From contig NC_077247.1 of the NCBI RefSeq assembly GCF_947179165.1, forward strand, positions 44,312,935-44,376,934: 64,000 nt of DNA, read 5' to 3'. The notes under the pieces are model-generated. The model worked only from the letters and a program-made list of their open reading frames with translations. It ran no database searches and was not told where the DNA came from. The position numbers and the translations under genes were made by a program. This stretch comes from Solanum dulcamara. Its lineage: Eukaryota; Streptophyta; Magnoliopsida; Solanales; Solanaceae. Shown here piece after piece: positions 30,101 through 43,291 of the stretch (positions are counted from its first letter, which is position 1; each line of letters begins with the position of its first letter).

Positions 30101-33100
30101 AAGTTGAAATTAAAGAATTGCCAAAAATGGAAAGAGATATTCTTTTTGAGATGGACTAGAAAGGAAAGTAAGACAAATAAATTGAAATAGAGGTAGTAGG
30201 TAATTTCTTCTCCTCTTTCCAAGCCTTGGTGGACAGAGCTACCCGGTATCTGTGTTGGTGGGAGGTAGCCGATGCATGCAAGCTGGGCCTGGACACCACA
30301 GTTATAAAAATAAAACAAAAATAACATTGTGGAAATATAAGATCAGATAGACCATTGTATCCCATATGCTTGTTTTCTATTGATGCAAAGTCTGTAAATG
30401 TTACTGTTCCAAAGATTTGATCTGGTGCTTATAAAAAGGAAATAAGAGAGAAGGATAGATCAGTGGACAAATTTCTTTCTATATCACTTTATATCTTTAT
30501 CTAGTGCTGGAGCAAGAAATTATAATTATTAGCATAGATATATATTAGCATAGAATTGTTATGGGGTAAATGAAATACAGTGAAATTTAATGTATTCAAA
30601 GCAATATCTCATGTGTTCAACTTCTGGTCATTTTTTTTCTTCTTGAAGCAAAACCTACGCTTCCAACAAATTTTGAAGAAAATACATGGGCAATTCTGAA
30701 GTCGGCTATCAGTGCAATATTCTTAAAGCAGCCTGATCCTTGTGACTTGGAAAAGCTTTATCAGGTGCATTTTATAGCTGTATTTACCTTCTAGTACTGT
30801 AGCTTAGCTTCTATATGTTAATTTATTGATTTACTGTGCTTAGGCTGTCAATGACCTGTGTCTGCACAAGATGGGTGGAAGTTTATACCGGCGGATTGAA
30901 AAAGAGTGTGAGGCACACATAGTTGCAGTACTGCAGTCCTTAGTTGGCCAAAGTGAGGATCTTGTTGTTTTTCTATCACTTGTTGAGAGGTGCTGGCAGG
31001 ATTTCTGTGATCAGATGTTGATGATCCGTAGTATTGCGCTGTATCTTGATAGAACATATGTGAAACAAACCCCAAATGGGCATTCGTTGTGGGATATGGG
31101 CTTGCAGCTTTTTCGCAAACATCTTTGTCCAGCTTCAGAAGTAGAACACAAAATTGTCTTTGGGCTCCTTCGGATGATTGAGAGTGAAAGGTAACATAAA
31201 AACAATTCTTGGTTGAATTTTATGATTGGTAGTTTTCCTTGTCTCAATTTTTTTTTGATAATAGATAACTGTATAATTCACCAAAAAACCCATCTGGTAA
31301 AATTGATGGGGTGGGATTTACAACCCCAAGGGGTATCATCAAGACCAAAATCTAGACAGGAGACTTTACAATTGTCCTATGATATCAATTAAACTATCTA
31401 TCTCCCCCAATATATCATGTTTGCACAAAAAATACAAAAGACTTAGACTGTTCATCTTGATCTTCTGAATACTGCTAGGTTTTTCATCATGGCATCTTTC
31501 ATTTCTTTCTTTCCATAAAGTCCACCAAATACATGCTGGAATACTTCTCTACTAATCTTCTTGTGATCTTCTCCCCACTCCTTCCCAATTTTTCAGCATA
31601 TTAAAAGAGGTCCTGGGCATTATCCAACTTATCCCTAGTATACAGAAGAACATGTTCTACAAATTTACAGTTGTTCTGCAATGAAGAATAAGTGACTATT
31701 TATCTCTGCCTTTTGCTCACACATAAAACACCTTGAGCAAATCTTTATATGATGAAGCATGAAACTTTGTGAGGTATTTTAACCTTCCAAACCAGTTTCC
31801 AGGACTAGATTGTTGTCATTGTCTGGCTATAATTCAATCTCCAGTAACATGATTTCACAGTAAAAGACCCATTGCTATGTAGCTTCCAAATTTGCTGATA
31901 CAGAGTTTCAACTTTTGACAAATAAGATTGTAAAGAAAGGGGATGAGAAGTTGAGTGACTTGAGTTGTCCCTCAAGCAATGTACTTACAAGAAATCTAAA
32001 AGAGGAAAACATATAATACAACCCTATAAATCTTCCTAATAACAATTACATATTTGCATTGATTCTTAATCTTTCCATATTAAATATTTACAGACTTTTA
32101 GCACTCATCCTCAAGTTGGACTGTACATGTTTTATGCTCTTAGCTTGCTGCAAACATGCTTAATTTTGGAGTCCCAGAGTGATTTGGAAGGATATCTGCT
32201 TACTGATCATTTGAGTTGACTGTTGACAAAACTTATAACAATACAACATGATTCATTCTTTTGTCGAATGAAGTGGAAATTTACTTATGCTTTATTCTTT
32301 CGTGGGAGATTGGATCTGAAGCCATGTGTATTGCAGCCTGATTGTCACAGATCATTTCATGGGTTCATCTCGTGCCCAGCTTATTTCTTTGAGAAGTAGC
32401 TTCAGTCATATAAGCTCACATGTAGCTAAAAGCATTGCTAAGTATTCTGCCTCTACACTTGACCTGGCTGCTACATCTTGCCTTTTGCTCTTCCAAGATT
32501 GTAGGTTTTCTTCAATTAAAACACTGTTTGGAAGTGGACCGTCTATTAGGATAAGATCCTTCTAAACTGCATGAAAATATGCTGTAGTGCTTGCATGTCC
32601 CCTATCCTTGTGTAATAGGCCTAGTCTAGACGAGTCTGTTATATACCTTAGAATTCAAGTTTCTGCATTCTAATGATTGTCACGGGGAGCTTGGAGAAAT
32701 TGGCTAACCGCAGTGACAACAAATGAGATGTTGGGTGAGATTGTAAGATAACTTAGTTTACCAGCAAGCCTTTGATATCTACCTGGGTCCTTCAAAAATC
32801 ATCCCTGTCCTCGGGCAAGCATAACATTTGGATTCCTAGGAGTATCAATTTGTTCATGTCCATCATACTAGTTTCATCCCTTATATTAAAGGCATACTTC
32901 CGTTCTGAAATGGCAATCCCACTACTAGATTTTACCAATTCGATCCCTAGGAGTATTTCAGCTTATTCAAGTCTTTTGTCTGAAAGTGACTGTCAAGATG
33001 CTGCTTAAGTTGGGTAATGTAATAGCGGTCATTACCTGTTATAACAATGTTGTTAACATAAACAACCAAAATACGTTTTTTTTCCTCTCTGTTAGAAGAA

Positions 33101-36100
33101 TGTTTTTAAATCACAGAATGATTAGCTTCCCTTCAAAATATGCCAAATTGTTGGACAACGGTGGTAAACAGCCAAACCATTCCCTCAGTGATTGCTTAAA
33201 GCCACGGAAAGATCGGCATAGCCAACATTTTAACCTAGACAACCCTTAGATAAAGATAAAGAGACGAACTGGTCCAATCTTGGACCATGGATCGAGTGTA
33301 TCCCTTACCCACCAGATTAGCTTTAAGAAGATCAACCTTGCCTTCAGGTCCCATCTTGACAGTAAACACCCAACGACATTCCACTGTTTATTTGCTCTGT
33401 GATGAAAAGTTATCTCACAGAGAGCCATTAGCATGAAGAGCAGCTGTTTCTTCAATTATAGCCAGATGCCAATTAATTAGACCGACTGCCGGTAAGATAG
33501 TTGGCCGGCATAACCTTACTCGCTGGTTGGTGTTGGCGACAAAGTGCTCTGCTTAGCACGTGTGATGTTCACAGGTCTCTTTCAGTGATGGGACACTTAT
33601 TCTGTTGAGGTTGCCGTTGGATGGGCTTCGAATATGAGTAAGAGGTGATGGTTGGGACTCGACTAAAAGTTGATAATTGAAGAACCAAATCTTTTCTTCT
33701 CAGATTTTAGATTTATTGATAACTTTTTGACTCTAAAAGGAGAAGTGTAGAGGATGGAGATAATAAGAGTTTCTGCGAACGAATGACTTGATTAGGTATC
33801 TAAATAGTGTTTACAGGAAATCTAATAAAGGAAAACATATAATTACAACCCTCCATATTTACTGAACAATTTTTGGAGTTTATTAGTTCCCTTGTCTTAG
33901 ACTGACATACTGTAAAGGGATTCCTGTTTTTTTATATTTTAAATTCCAGTTTCTTTTGTCAATTTCTCTTTCATTGTAAGTTGTAACTATTCATCTTCTT
34001 GATGCCCTTTTGTTAATGAAATACCTTACTTTATCCAAAAAAAATATCCACTTTTTAAAAAAGCACCAGAAGCACTCTTTTAGTGGGGTCCACAATAGAT
34101 CATGTCAATGCATTTAAATGCCAACTCCTATAAGAATATCTTATTAAGGGTAATATGAAAATGTAAATATTTAGTGTTTTAAGATGTACAGGGTACCAAT
34201 TTAAAAAAAGAAAAGATGTTAACTGTACCAAGCTTTTTGGAACAGACAATAAAGGGAAGAACACCAAACAAATTGGGACAATCGGAATACTTTTTAATTT
34301 TTGCAACATTGTTATGGACTTTGGGTCTAACTCAACCCCAAAAGCTAGCTTAAGTGTGCGGATTGCCCGATACCATATAAAGAGTTCAATTTATCCTCAT
34401 CCCACCTATCTGAGACTTAAGACCCCCCTCAAGCCTAGGGCTAGAAATCTAGGGCAGGGCAATTTGATATGGGAGCCAACATCGGTAAATCATGAAGTGG
34501 GATGGGCTTGGCTCTGATACCATGCTATGGATCTTGGGTCCAACTCAACCCAAAAGCTAGTTCAAGAGGTGAGGACTGCCCAAGACCATATAAAGAGATC
34601 AATTTCTCCTCATCCCACCGATGTGGGACTCAACAAACATTTTTATGCTTAATTAGTAAAGTGAGGTCTTCAAGTTTCTTCCTTTTATTATTTTCTTTGT
34701 TCATTCTGGTGTAATTCTTCCAGATTAGGTGAGGCAGTTGATAGAACTCTCCTTAACCATCTTTTGAAGATGTTCACTGCCTTAGGAATTTACGCAGAGA
34801 GCTTTGAGAAGCCATTTGTTGAGCGCACTTCTGAGTTTTATGCTGCTGAAGGTGTCAAATACATGCAACAGTCAGATGTTCCAGATTACTTAAAGCATGT
34901 GGAGGTGCGCTTTCTGTGCTTCCTTGTAGCCTATCTTTTTGTTTGTCCTATTTTTCTCCCTCATGGTAAGTATAATCTATTCGTCCCAAAGAACTGAACT
35001 TACAATTTTCATAGTCAAATGAATTATTGTCTGACCATGTTTTTGTTCAAGTGGATCTTCAACACTTATTTGTACTTTGAAATCTTTGGTTAGTTTCTCA
35101 AATCTACAAATCTGTTTCCAAAAAAAAATCTATTTGTGGAATCAAACTGCTCAATTTAACTTTCATAACCAACCAGGTTATCTTTTTCTCATATAGATGG
35201 CATATATTATTAGTGTAAGAAATTGTCATGCACTCGTGCTTCTTGATTTTGCTATGATCAAGTGCCTGACTGGTCCTTTTTCTCCTTGTAGGTAAGGTTG
35301 CATGAAGAGCATGATAGGTGCTTACACTACCTCGATGCAAGTACAAGAAAACCACTAATAGCAACCGCAGAGAGGCAACTTTTAGAACGTCATATTTCTG
35401 CAATACTTGACAAGGTATTTATGCTGAGGTAACTGTAACAACTGTAGAGTCAAGTAGGGGGATGCGGACAAAGTATTCTTATGGGAGGTCTGTAAAGGAA
35501 ATAGATTTTTAGATGAGTTTCAATGATGCATTAGCTTCAAAGTGGACAATGTAGATAAAATTCTTGGAAACATAAATGGCCTGATGATGAGCATTTGAAC
35601 AACTCATCCCCCGTGATATTAAACGTATCAATCCAGAAGACATGGAAGGTAGCATAGGTGTGAAAGAAAGAGAGAGGAGGAGGAGCAGTTGTAGAATTCC
35701 AGTATTTCCTTACTTTACAGGCCAAAGATATGGAAATGTCAGGATACGTTAGGTCATTTTATTATAGTATATCGAAAATCATTTTTTTGTAGAAAATTGA
35801 TGAAAGGGGAGTCAACATTTTCCTATTGCTCAGTATGGATTCCTAGAGCACTTAAAAATGATTTTTTCCTTGACTAGCATAAGTGAAGCAATCCTTATAA
35901 CTGAGTATGTGAGAGGGAGAAGAAAAATATTGTTGGTGTGCAACAGTAAGAGCTGTCTTCATGTGACCAAGTCATGGGTTCAAGCTATAGAAACAGTCTT
36001 TTGTAGAAATGCAAGGTAATGCTGTGTACGATAGACTCAATGTGGTCCGGTCCTTCCCAGGTCATAACTCATAGCAAGATCATAGTTCATTGAGCTGCCC

Positions 36101-39100
36101 TTTTTTAGTGTGCAAGAACTTAGGTGAAGATGTGGACCACTTACTTCAGCATTGCAGAGTAGCACACCGTCTATGCGACATCATGCCTAATGAATTTCAT
36201 ATACAATTGGCCATGCCTGCTGCTGTGAAAGTGAAATGTGGCTATTTCGCAAGGGATTTAGAAGGAATAAAGGAGAAGCATGGTGTGAGAAGTGGTCCCT
36301 TTAGCAGCACCCATGTGAATTATGGAGGTAAAGTAATAGGAGTGTCGTTGGAAGGACGGAAAATTCTTCCATACAAATAAGGTGGACATTCTATCTCCTT
36401 TTTGGGTGCAATCATGAGATTGTGGATAGCAATTAGCAATTAGCATATATAAGTTGAGATCAAAGACACCCTTTTTTTGTTTAGATTCTTTTACTTTGTG
36501 TACGTCACTTGTAGTGTAGGGACTTTCTCCACATATTAACGAAGTTATTACTTTACAAGAAGAAAGTTTCCTATTCCCTGTGTAACTGGGCTGCTGCTGC
36601 AATCTGTATGCTTTTCTTAATTGTGTTTCTCATCTCCAGGGTTTCATGATGCTGATGGATGGAAAGCGTATTGAGGATCTTCGAAGAATGTATTCACTCT
36701 TCCCTAGGGTAGAGGCGCTTGAATCATTGAAGCAAACTCTTAGCTCATACATCCGAAGAAATGGGCAAAGTATTGTGCATGACGATGAAAAAGATAAAGA
36801 TATGGTGTCTAGCCTGTTGGAATTTAAGTCATCCGTTGATACTATATGGGAAGAAAGTTTTTCTAAAAATGAAGCATTTGGCAGCACTATCAAGGATGCG
36901 TTTGGACATCTCATAAATGTCTGTGAGGTATAGTTGTTCAGTTGATAACACCTGTCTTGATATATAGCTTTCCAACAACTAGCTAGCTCTATCCTTCACA
37001 TACTGTCTGTATTCATGATTATCTCATGTATTCTGTATGTTAGCTCTGTCAATGTCACCTAGCGAGCTGCTGTCTAACGGAATTTAAGTACTCCTGTTAT
37101 TTGAAGTGAATGACCAATTATATTGATACCACACCAAAACAACTGAATGGAATATTTAACCGATCCATTCCAGATTGACTGAGTAGGTAATGAATTTAAT
37201 GACTTAGTTATTTACTCAATTTTATTTACCTCTGTGGAATACCTTTAATACATCCCAATTTCTGTAAGATTTTGGCAGTATGTTTTTTTTTTCCTTCCAA
37301 AAAATGAACTAAAGAAAGAATGAAAGAATTAACCAATTTCCAAATACCATTTTCAACTTGAAAACAAATACTGTTTTTTTCCAAATATCACAATTTTTAT
37401 GTCCAAACGTCCACTTAGGCACTATGTGTACCACCTCACTGAAATGAGACCTCATTTACCCTTTTTTTCCCTTCCGATTTTGTAGTTTCTGCAGTTGGCT
37501 GGGGTAGTATGGGAATGGAGAGAATATAGACCTAATGCATTATTTTTGATAATGCTTGATCTTTTGTGAAAAGATTTGATAGTAACATAGGGTTTTCCTT
37601 TCTCTCAGCTCTTTTCATGTTTTAAATGAAGTACATGTGCTAGGGGACACTGTTCATTTCCCTCATGTATTAAATGAAGTATACTGATCATGCCAAGGGG
37701 TGCTAGAATAGGGTTCTTGTGTTATTCCCTACTAGAAATGGGTTCAAAGAAACCAAAGTTGTCGATGGTTTTGAGGAAAAAGCAAAGTCTTTTCCTCTTT
37801 ATCAATCAATCCATGCAAATAGTTGCAATGTTCCAGTTCCTGTGCTGCTGTATGTAACCTGGCGTACCAGGCATATCTTAATATGCCATCGACAGATTCT
37901 TTCGCTCTTTTAACATGTGGCATAAAACTTGAAAATATCTGAACTAGGATAATCATGGTTATGGTGGTTTCCTGCATTAAGACTCATAGATACTTTTTCC
38001 AGTTGGACAGAGCATCTTAATTAGGTCACATTGTTAAAGCCATGCTCGCGTTATCGTAGTCCAGTAAGTTGGTTGTTCAACTTGGTTGCATCTGCACATT
38101 GAATATTATTTTGTTAGATGAGATCTGCAATACTGGATTGTGGTAAATAGTAAGCATGCTAGATGCTCTGATCTACTTTAATAGATTTGCCATTCTGGGC
38201 AGTTTGTATCCTTTTCATACTTCTTCCCCCACTCCCCCTGTAAATATTGTCTTCCTGGACCCTTTCTTTATTTGTGGTTGAGGAGCAGATTGCTATTGGT
38301 TATTATTATTTGTTATACAAAATACATTCTGGTACACCAAAGTGCAGTATTTACTCAATTAATTCACAAAATTCATTGAATTATTTTGCCATTTATAGAA
38401 CCGTCCTGCCGAGCTGATTGCTAAATTTCTGGATGAGAAGCTTCGTGCTGGAAATAAGGGTACTACGGAAGAGGAATTGGAGGGTATACTTGATAAAGTC
38501 TTGGTTCTGTTCAGGTTTATACAGGTATGAGAATACAATGAGCAGTAATAAAAGAGAACTTAAGGAATCTGTAGCCGGATTAGCCTGTTTATGCTGGACA
38601 TGATTTGATACCTCCTGTATATCGCATATGTGATATATTGCTTAGTATATGCTATCATCTTTGTGTAGGGTAAGGATGTATTTGAGGCATTCTACAAGAA
38701 AGATCTGGCAAAGAGATTATTGTTGGGAAAGAGTGCTTCAATCGATGCAGAGAAGTCCATGATTTCTAAGGTCATGTCTCTTATGTGTACTTCTGCTTTT
38801 TCTACTTGATTTTTCTTGCTCTATACTGAGTCTTTTTATTATGGTGCAGTTGAAGACTGAATGTGGCAGTCAATTCACTAACAAATTGGAAGGAATGTTC
38901 AAGGTATGGAAGGATATATGCATTTTCCGTCATGTTTTTTTAGGTTGAAGAAATACTAGTGGATCAGGTGAAATAATTTTCGTTCCCGGTTCCTGTTCTG
39001 CCAAAAAGTGGTTTTCATTGAACATCAGATAAAAATCCATCTATCTTGTTCTCAACTGACAGATCTATACTAGAATGTGAACATCTCATCTTGGCTTTAA

Positions 39101-42100
39101 ATACCTCAGGTTCAGAATAACCTTTTTTCTTGAACTAGAATAGAAGTTGTTATAATAGCGTGGTTAACAGAATAAACTTTTCTCCACTTGTCCTTTATTC
39201 TAGCGCTTCTGTGTACTAATGTAACTGGAAGAGTTGGACTGGTTACCCCATAGTGTACCAGAATAAACGTATCCTATAGGCTCTAACTGGTTTTATTATA
39301 CCTATTCTAGAGGCCTAAGGTGTCTTTTGATATTGGAGAATAAATTTGGTATTTTTCTAGCTTTCATGTGGAGCTGCCTGTTTTTAATCATTGATTTTGT
39401 TGTTTTAATCTTCGAAACCATTATCCAGGATATTGAATTGTCAAAAGAGATAAATGAATCCTTTAAGCAATCTTCTCAAGCCAGGAAAAAACTTCCAACA
39501 GGAATTGAGATGAGTGTTCATGTATTAACCACAGGGCAAGTTGCTTATCCTGCTAAGCATTCCATTACTTTTTCAAGCTGAAGAACTTCTCTTTTTTTCG
39601 TTTTGCATTTTGATTGAAATTGAAGCTCATTTATACTGGTTGTCATGTAGGTACTGGCCAACATATCCGCCCATGGATGTCCGGCTCCCCCATGAACTCA
39701 ATATCTATCAGGTTTTGCCCCATTTTACTTTCCATTTAGGTCCTCTTTTGCGCCTTGAGTAGGTTTGTGTAAACTACACATGCCCTTAAAGTTGGATCTG
39801 CACTGCAGGATATTTTCAAGGAATTCTACTTGAGCAAATACAGCGGTAGGCGATTGATGTGGCAAAATTCTTTGGGGCACTGTGTTCTTAAAGCAGAGTT
39901 TCCCAAAGGTAAAAAGGAGCTGGCAGTGTCTCTGTTTCAGGTTTGTTTACTCTTTCACTGAATGTATCAGAGATACTTATACCTTCTTCTAACCAACTCT
40001 ATCACATATGCAACAGATGTCTAAATCGTTTGCTTTTTTTTGCCTATCTGTTCTTTCTGCAGGCTGTTGTTTTAATGCTTTTTAATGATGCGGAAAAGCT
40101 TAGCTTTCAAGATATATTGGAAGCAACTCGAATTGAGGATAAAGAGCTCAGAAGAACTTTACAGTCTCTTGCATGTGGTAAAGTTCGTGTTCTCCAGAAG
40201 GTGGGTGGTCATAACTAGGTGGAGATTCTTACCTACTTCATCACCCCAAATTGATAACATGTATTTAGTTTTAGAAGGCCGATTTCCCAGCTTTTGAAGA
40301 TTGATTGGACTTCGATTGATTTGTGCATTGGAAACAAAACTAAGATAGTCACTCCATTCCAAAGTGAATAACACGGTTTGGACCACGAGATTCAAACAGT
40401 CTAATATTTTACTTGAATTCGACATTGATACAGTTCAAAAAATAAACTATGTTGCATTCAGAAAGTTTGGGGGAAGAACTTTAAACTGATATTTTTAGGA
40501 GGTAGCAAGTAACTGGTGAAACTAGTCGAGGCACGCGCAAGCCGGCCTGGACACCGCCGCATAAACAAAAAAGAAAAGGAAGAAGCTATATTCAAATAAG
40601 TTGTTTGACTCCTCAAATAGTAGTTGTCATGAAACAGGACATAGTGTAAAGACGTGAAGGGTATTACAGTAGAAAAGACAGCAATATATTTTGAGTGTTT
40701 CGTATTAGACAATTTTGTTGAATTTTCGAGAAGAAGAATGAAATAATTACCCATTTTGCAATATTGAGAATATATTAACTCTTATAATGAATGTCTTTCT
40801 GGTTTCAACCTTTAGCTGCTGAAAAAAATAAGTTACTTTACAGATTCCAAAAGGAAGAGATGTGGAAGACGACGATATCTTTGTGTTCAATGATCAATTT
40901 ACTACTCCACTCTATCGGATAAAGGTACTTCAATAATATTAATGCTTCAATTTCTCAGTAAGAGAGGGAAAATGTGAGGTCGTTTCAAATGATTCTGACA
41001 TGTTTCTTAAGTTAAGGTTTGATTGGTAAAATGGGATTATTGGATTGGTATTATGCCTAGACATATAAATGCTAACCATTTATCCATGTGTACAGGTAAA
41101 TGCCATTCAGATGAAGGAAACAGTTGAGGAGAACACAAACACCACAGAAAGAGTATTCCAAGACCGGCAATACCAGGTTTGCTTTTCTATTTCCTCCCCT
41201 CTACTCTTGTATGTTGGGTTGAACTTTCTGTAAGTATTCACCTGAGAAGAAGTTTGTGTTCTCTTAATTGGAGTGCTTCACAACTTTGTGTAATAACTAA
41301 TTTGCTAAGTTGTTGATGATATCTTTTTTTTTCCTGTTGGTAATCAACATTTCTGTTTCCTACAAGGCCATAGATAGTCAGGGAAAAAAGTTGGATTCCT
41401 TGCCTTGGCTTGGGCTGAAATCACTCGAGGAATTGATATTTTCTATTAACATATAGGCTCTCGTTATCAAGGAAAAATTTCAGACTAGTCCTTCTTTGCT
41501 GTTGACATAATCTAGTCTTCTGTCTCCACTTCGGCAGGTTGATGCTGCTATCGTTAGGATAATGAAGACCAGAAAAGTGCTGAGTCATACCCTTTTGATA
41601 ACTGAACTCTTTCAGCAGGTAAAGTCATTTCTTAACTTAATGTATCACAGATAATTTTTAAATCTTGTTTTGGGGAAATGGATCTGGTGTAAGCTCTGAA
41701 GATGTGCATAAAACTCCACACAAGACTCTTTTAATTAAAACCTATCAGTTGTCCATATGGGTGTCTTTCCTTCAATCCAAACAGGTGATTGCATTTAGTA
41801 CCAGTACAAATAGTACTGTCTCACGTTCCTTCTTGACAAACTTAACAATAAAGCTTTCAATGAATTTAAGTACAATTAAAATCATTTTAAGTGTTACTGA
41901 GGATACACCTCTATCATGTTCTCAAAACTTCAAAAGCTTGTCGTGGTTTTTGAAGGCAAATAATTTATCAACAAAGCATAATAGTAATATGATGTTGAGG
42001 AGAAAACCTTCTATTTGGGGAAAAATGAAGAACAGGAAATATCATTAGAATTATTAGGCTGGGAGTGTACTTCAACTTCTATTTAGGCCAGTGGATCCTA

Positions 42101-43291
42101 CACCATGAAAAGGCTACTGCTCTGACTCGCAAAGTAGTAAATACCGTTGTTGCATCAGAGTAGACAAAGTACAATAAATTTCTTGAAAATGTGCAAGACT
42201 TGTACTGAGAGGAGAAACAAAGAGACCAAAACAGTTGATTGTCTTGCTGAAGTTCTGATTGCTTTTCTCTATCAGGATGTCTTATTTAACCCTCCATTTT
42301 GTTTCACTTGTTATGAATGTTGAAATCATAAACTCTTGATCCAACTGATTGTAGCTGGCTTTGTATATCAGCACTAAAGATTGGACAGGGAGAAGATATA
42401 GAATTGTTGTCAATTGGCCTCAGTAGTTGATCATAATGCGAAATTCTAGACTGTTTGATTAAGATAGGAATTCCAATTCATGTACACTTCAAACAGCAAT
42501 ACTACAACTATGAATGCCATACACACCTGTTGAGGCTCTGGCAGTTGATATATTTCAAATTTGTGATTTTCATAACTGAGCAAATCTCGTGGAACAAAAT
42601 GCATTCGGCATTCCTTGCCACATTCTCATTTTGAAATGTTGGTATCTGTGGAGAATATATTTTAAGTATTTAACATTTAAGTGTATTTTGGTTCCTCAGC
42701 AGTGCTTTAGAAACGAGCTACTCAGATGCAATTACTATAATTTAGTAGACACAGAGACATAGATTGGTTATGAGAAAACTTTTTTTAAGCATTCTGATCA
42801 ATCAGAAGTTCCACGATAGACATAGATTGTTATTGTGTTGTGTTGCTCGTTTTTGCCGTGATGCTATCTATATTGGTTCTTCTCTCTCTCTTATTTGGGG
42901 ATGATACTTTTGAGCCGAGGGTCTTTCGGAAACAACCTCTCTATCTCCATGAGGTAGTGGTAAGGTCTGCGTATATTCTATCCTCCCTAGACCCCACTTG
43001 TGGGATTTCACTGGGATGTTGTTGTTGTTGATCAATCAGAAGTTCAAATAATGATGCTTTGACATTCAAAGTGTAATTCAATGTAACCATATACTTACCT
43101 TTTCTCAGGAAAAGTGCAATTCAGTGTACCTTGTTTCCCCCCTCCTCCTTCTGACTGTTACATATTTGGTGATGCAGCTTAAATTTCCTATAAAACCAGC
43201 TGACTTGAAGAAAAGGATTGAAAGCCTCATAGAAAGGGAGTATCTGGAACGAGACAAGAACAATCCTCAAGTTTACAACTATCTTGCCTAG
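27192..43291 (+). CDS. CUL4: Cullin-4, scaffold of CUL4-DDB1 ubiquitin ligases, 17 exons
   Basis: Exons: 27192-27480, 30649-30764, 30844-31190, 34724-34904, 35292-35414, 36640-36927, 38399-38524, 38669-38770, 38850-38903, 39429-39535, 39651-39711, 39809-39940, 40063-40200, 40844-40924, 41096-41176, 41538-41618, 43178-43291; 806 codons plus TAG, close to the usual plant CUL4 length. CUL4 binds DDB1 through its N-terminal helices and RBX1 through its C-terminus, to ubiquitinate targets in light signalling, DNA repair and chromatin control. Seen here: a disordered N-terminus with Asn and Gln runs (about 37-51), cullin repeats, the cullin homology domain, the neddylation segment IVRIMKTRK with acceptor Lys752, and the cullin end YNYLA. 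Sixteen introns; intron 10 uses a GC donor at 39536, the others GT. Introns 1, 3, 5, 13 and 16 hold transposon debris but no exon is damaged. Confidence 0.95.
28424..28706. mobile_element. Stowaway-like MITE in CUL4 intron 1
   Basis: Inverted ends CTCCCTTCGTTT and, at the other side, CGGACGAAGTA, next to TA dinucleotides, AT-rich inside. Typical Stowaway layout, diverged. Confidence 0.6.
28998..29185. mobile_element. Short MITE in CUL4 intron 1
   Basis: Ends GAGCCTATTTGGATTG / GATCCTGTTTGGATTG in inverted order, flanked by TTA on both sides (28995-28997, 29186-29188). Confidence 0.75.
29908..30195. mobile_element. Stowaway-like MITE in CUL4 intron 1
   Basis: CTCCTTCCGTTTCAATTGTTTG at the left and AATAAATTGAAATAGAGG at the right, with the family interior GGCACGGAGTTTAAGAAG. 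A SINE fragment follows directly. Confidence 0.6.
30195..30325 (+). mobile_element. 3' half of the tRNA-derived SINE in CUL4 intron 1
   Basis: CCAAGCCTTGGTGGACAGAG, GTTGGTGGGAGGTAGC and GGACACCACAGTTATAAAAA match the 5105-5325 copy in reverse. A-rich end. No box A or B remains. Confidence 0.65.
31260..31870 (-). mobile_element. LINE 3' fragment in CUL4 intron 3
   Basis: Minus-strand translation gives degraded but recognisable LINE end blocks: [33 protein letters not shown] and [12 protein letters not shown] with [12 protein letters not shown], in different frames with stops. Confidence 0.65.
31980..33855 (-). mobile_element. Ty1/copia remnant in CUL4 intron 3
   Basis: Minus-strand pieces of pol: a reverse transcriptase start near 33460-33270 (VVGC, then a KGYTRS-like block after shifts) and RNase H near 32530-32300 ([30 protein letters not shown]). 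There are several stops and shifts. Similar stretches at about 31985-32030 and 33810-33852 (AGGAAAACATATAA) may be LTR scraps. Confidence 0.65.
34310..34635 (-). mobile_element. TRIM-like miniature LTR retroelement in CUL4 intron 3
   Basis: Two terminal repeats of about 113 bp (34310-34422 and 34523-34635) begin TG and end CA or near-CA. AACAT directly flanks both ends (34305-34309, 34636-34640). On the minus strand TGGTATCAGAGC at 34522-34511 touches the 5' repeat: a perfect tRNA-Met primer site. The interior is only about 100 bp, with no coding sequence. It ends 88 bases before CUL4 exon 4. Confidence 0.88.
35930..36108 (+). mobile_element. Au-like SINE in CUL4 intron 5
   Basis: Box B-like GGTTCAAGC at 35978, then GAAACAGTCTTTTGTAGAAA, TGCAAGGTAATGCTG, GATAGACTC, GTGGTCCGGTCCTTCCC and GAGCTGCCCTTTTTTAG, in the order of Au-type plant SINEs. 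A LINE tail follows directly. Confidence 0.7.
36109..36430 (+). mobile_element. LINE fragment (zf-RVT region) in CUL4 intron 5
   Basis: [22 protein letters not shown] matches the cysteine/histidine motif near the end of plant LINE polyproteins; later blocks appear in other frames, so it is frameshifted. Not an exon: its frame does not join CUL4. Confidence 0.65.
40495..40575 (+). mobile_element. SINE 3' fragment in CUL4 intron 13
   Basis: GGAGGTAGCAAGTAACTGG, CGCAAGCCGGCCTGGACACC and an A-rich end, the last part of the same SINE family. Confidence 0.55.
42885..43030 (+). mobile_element. TS-like SINE in CUL4 intron 16
   Basis: GAGCCGAGGGTC, GAAACAACCTCTCTA, TAAGGTCTGCGTATA, CTTGTGGGATTTCACTGG and a GTTGTTGTTG tail lie in the expected order. 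It is 148 bases upstream of exon 17. Confidence 0.8.

Noticed and set aside
36258..36602. 114-codon minus frame in CUL4 intron 5
   Set aside because: Antisense to a LINE fragment and intron; no domain features.
41665..42048. 127-codon plus frame in CUL4 intron 16
   Set aside because: Low-complexity Ser/Thr/Asn/Lys-rich translation, flanking CUL4 exons join without it in frame.
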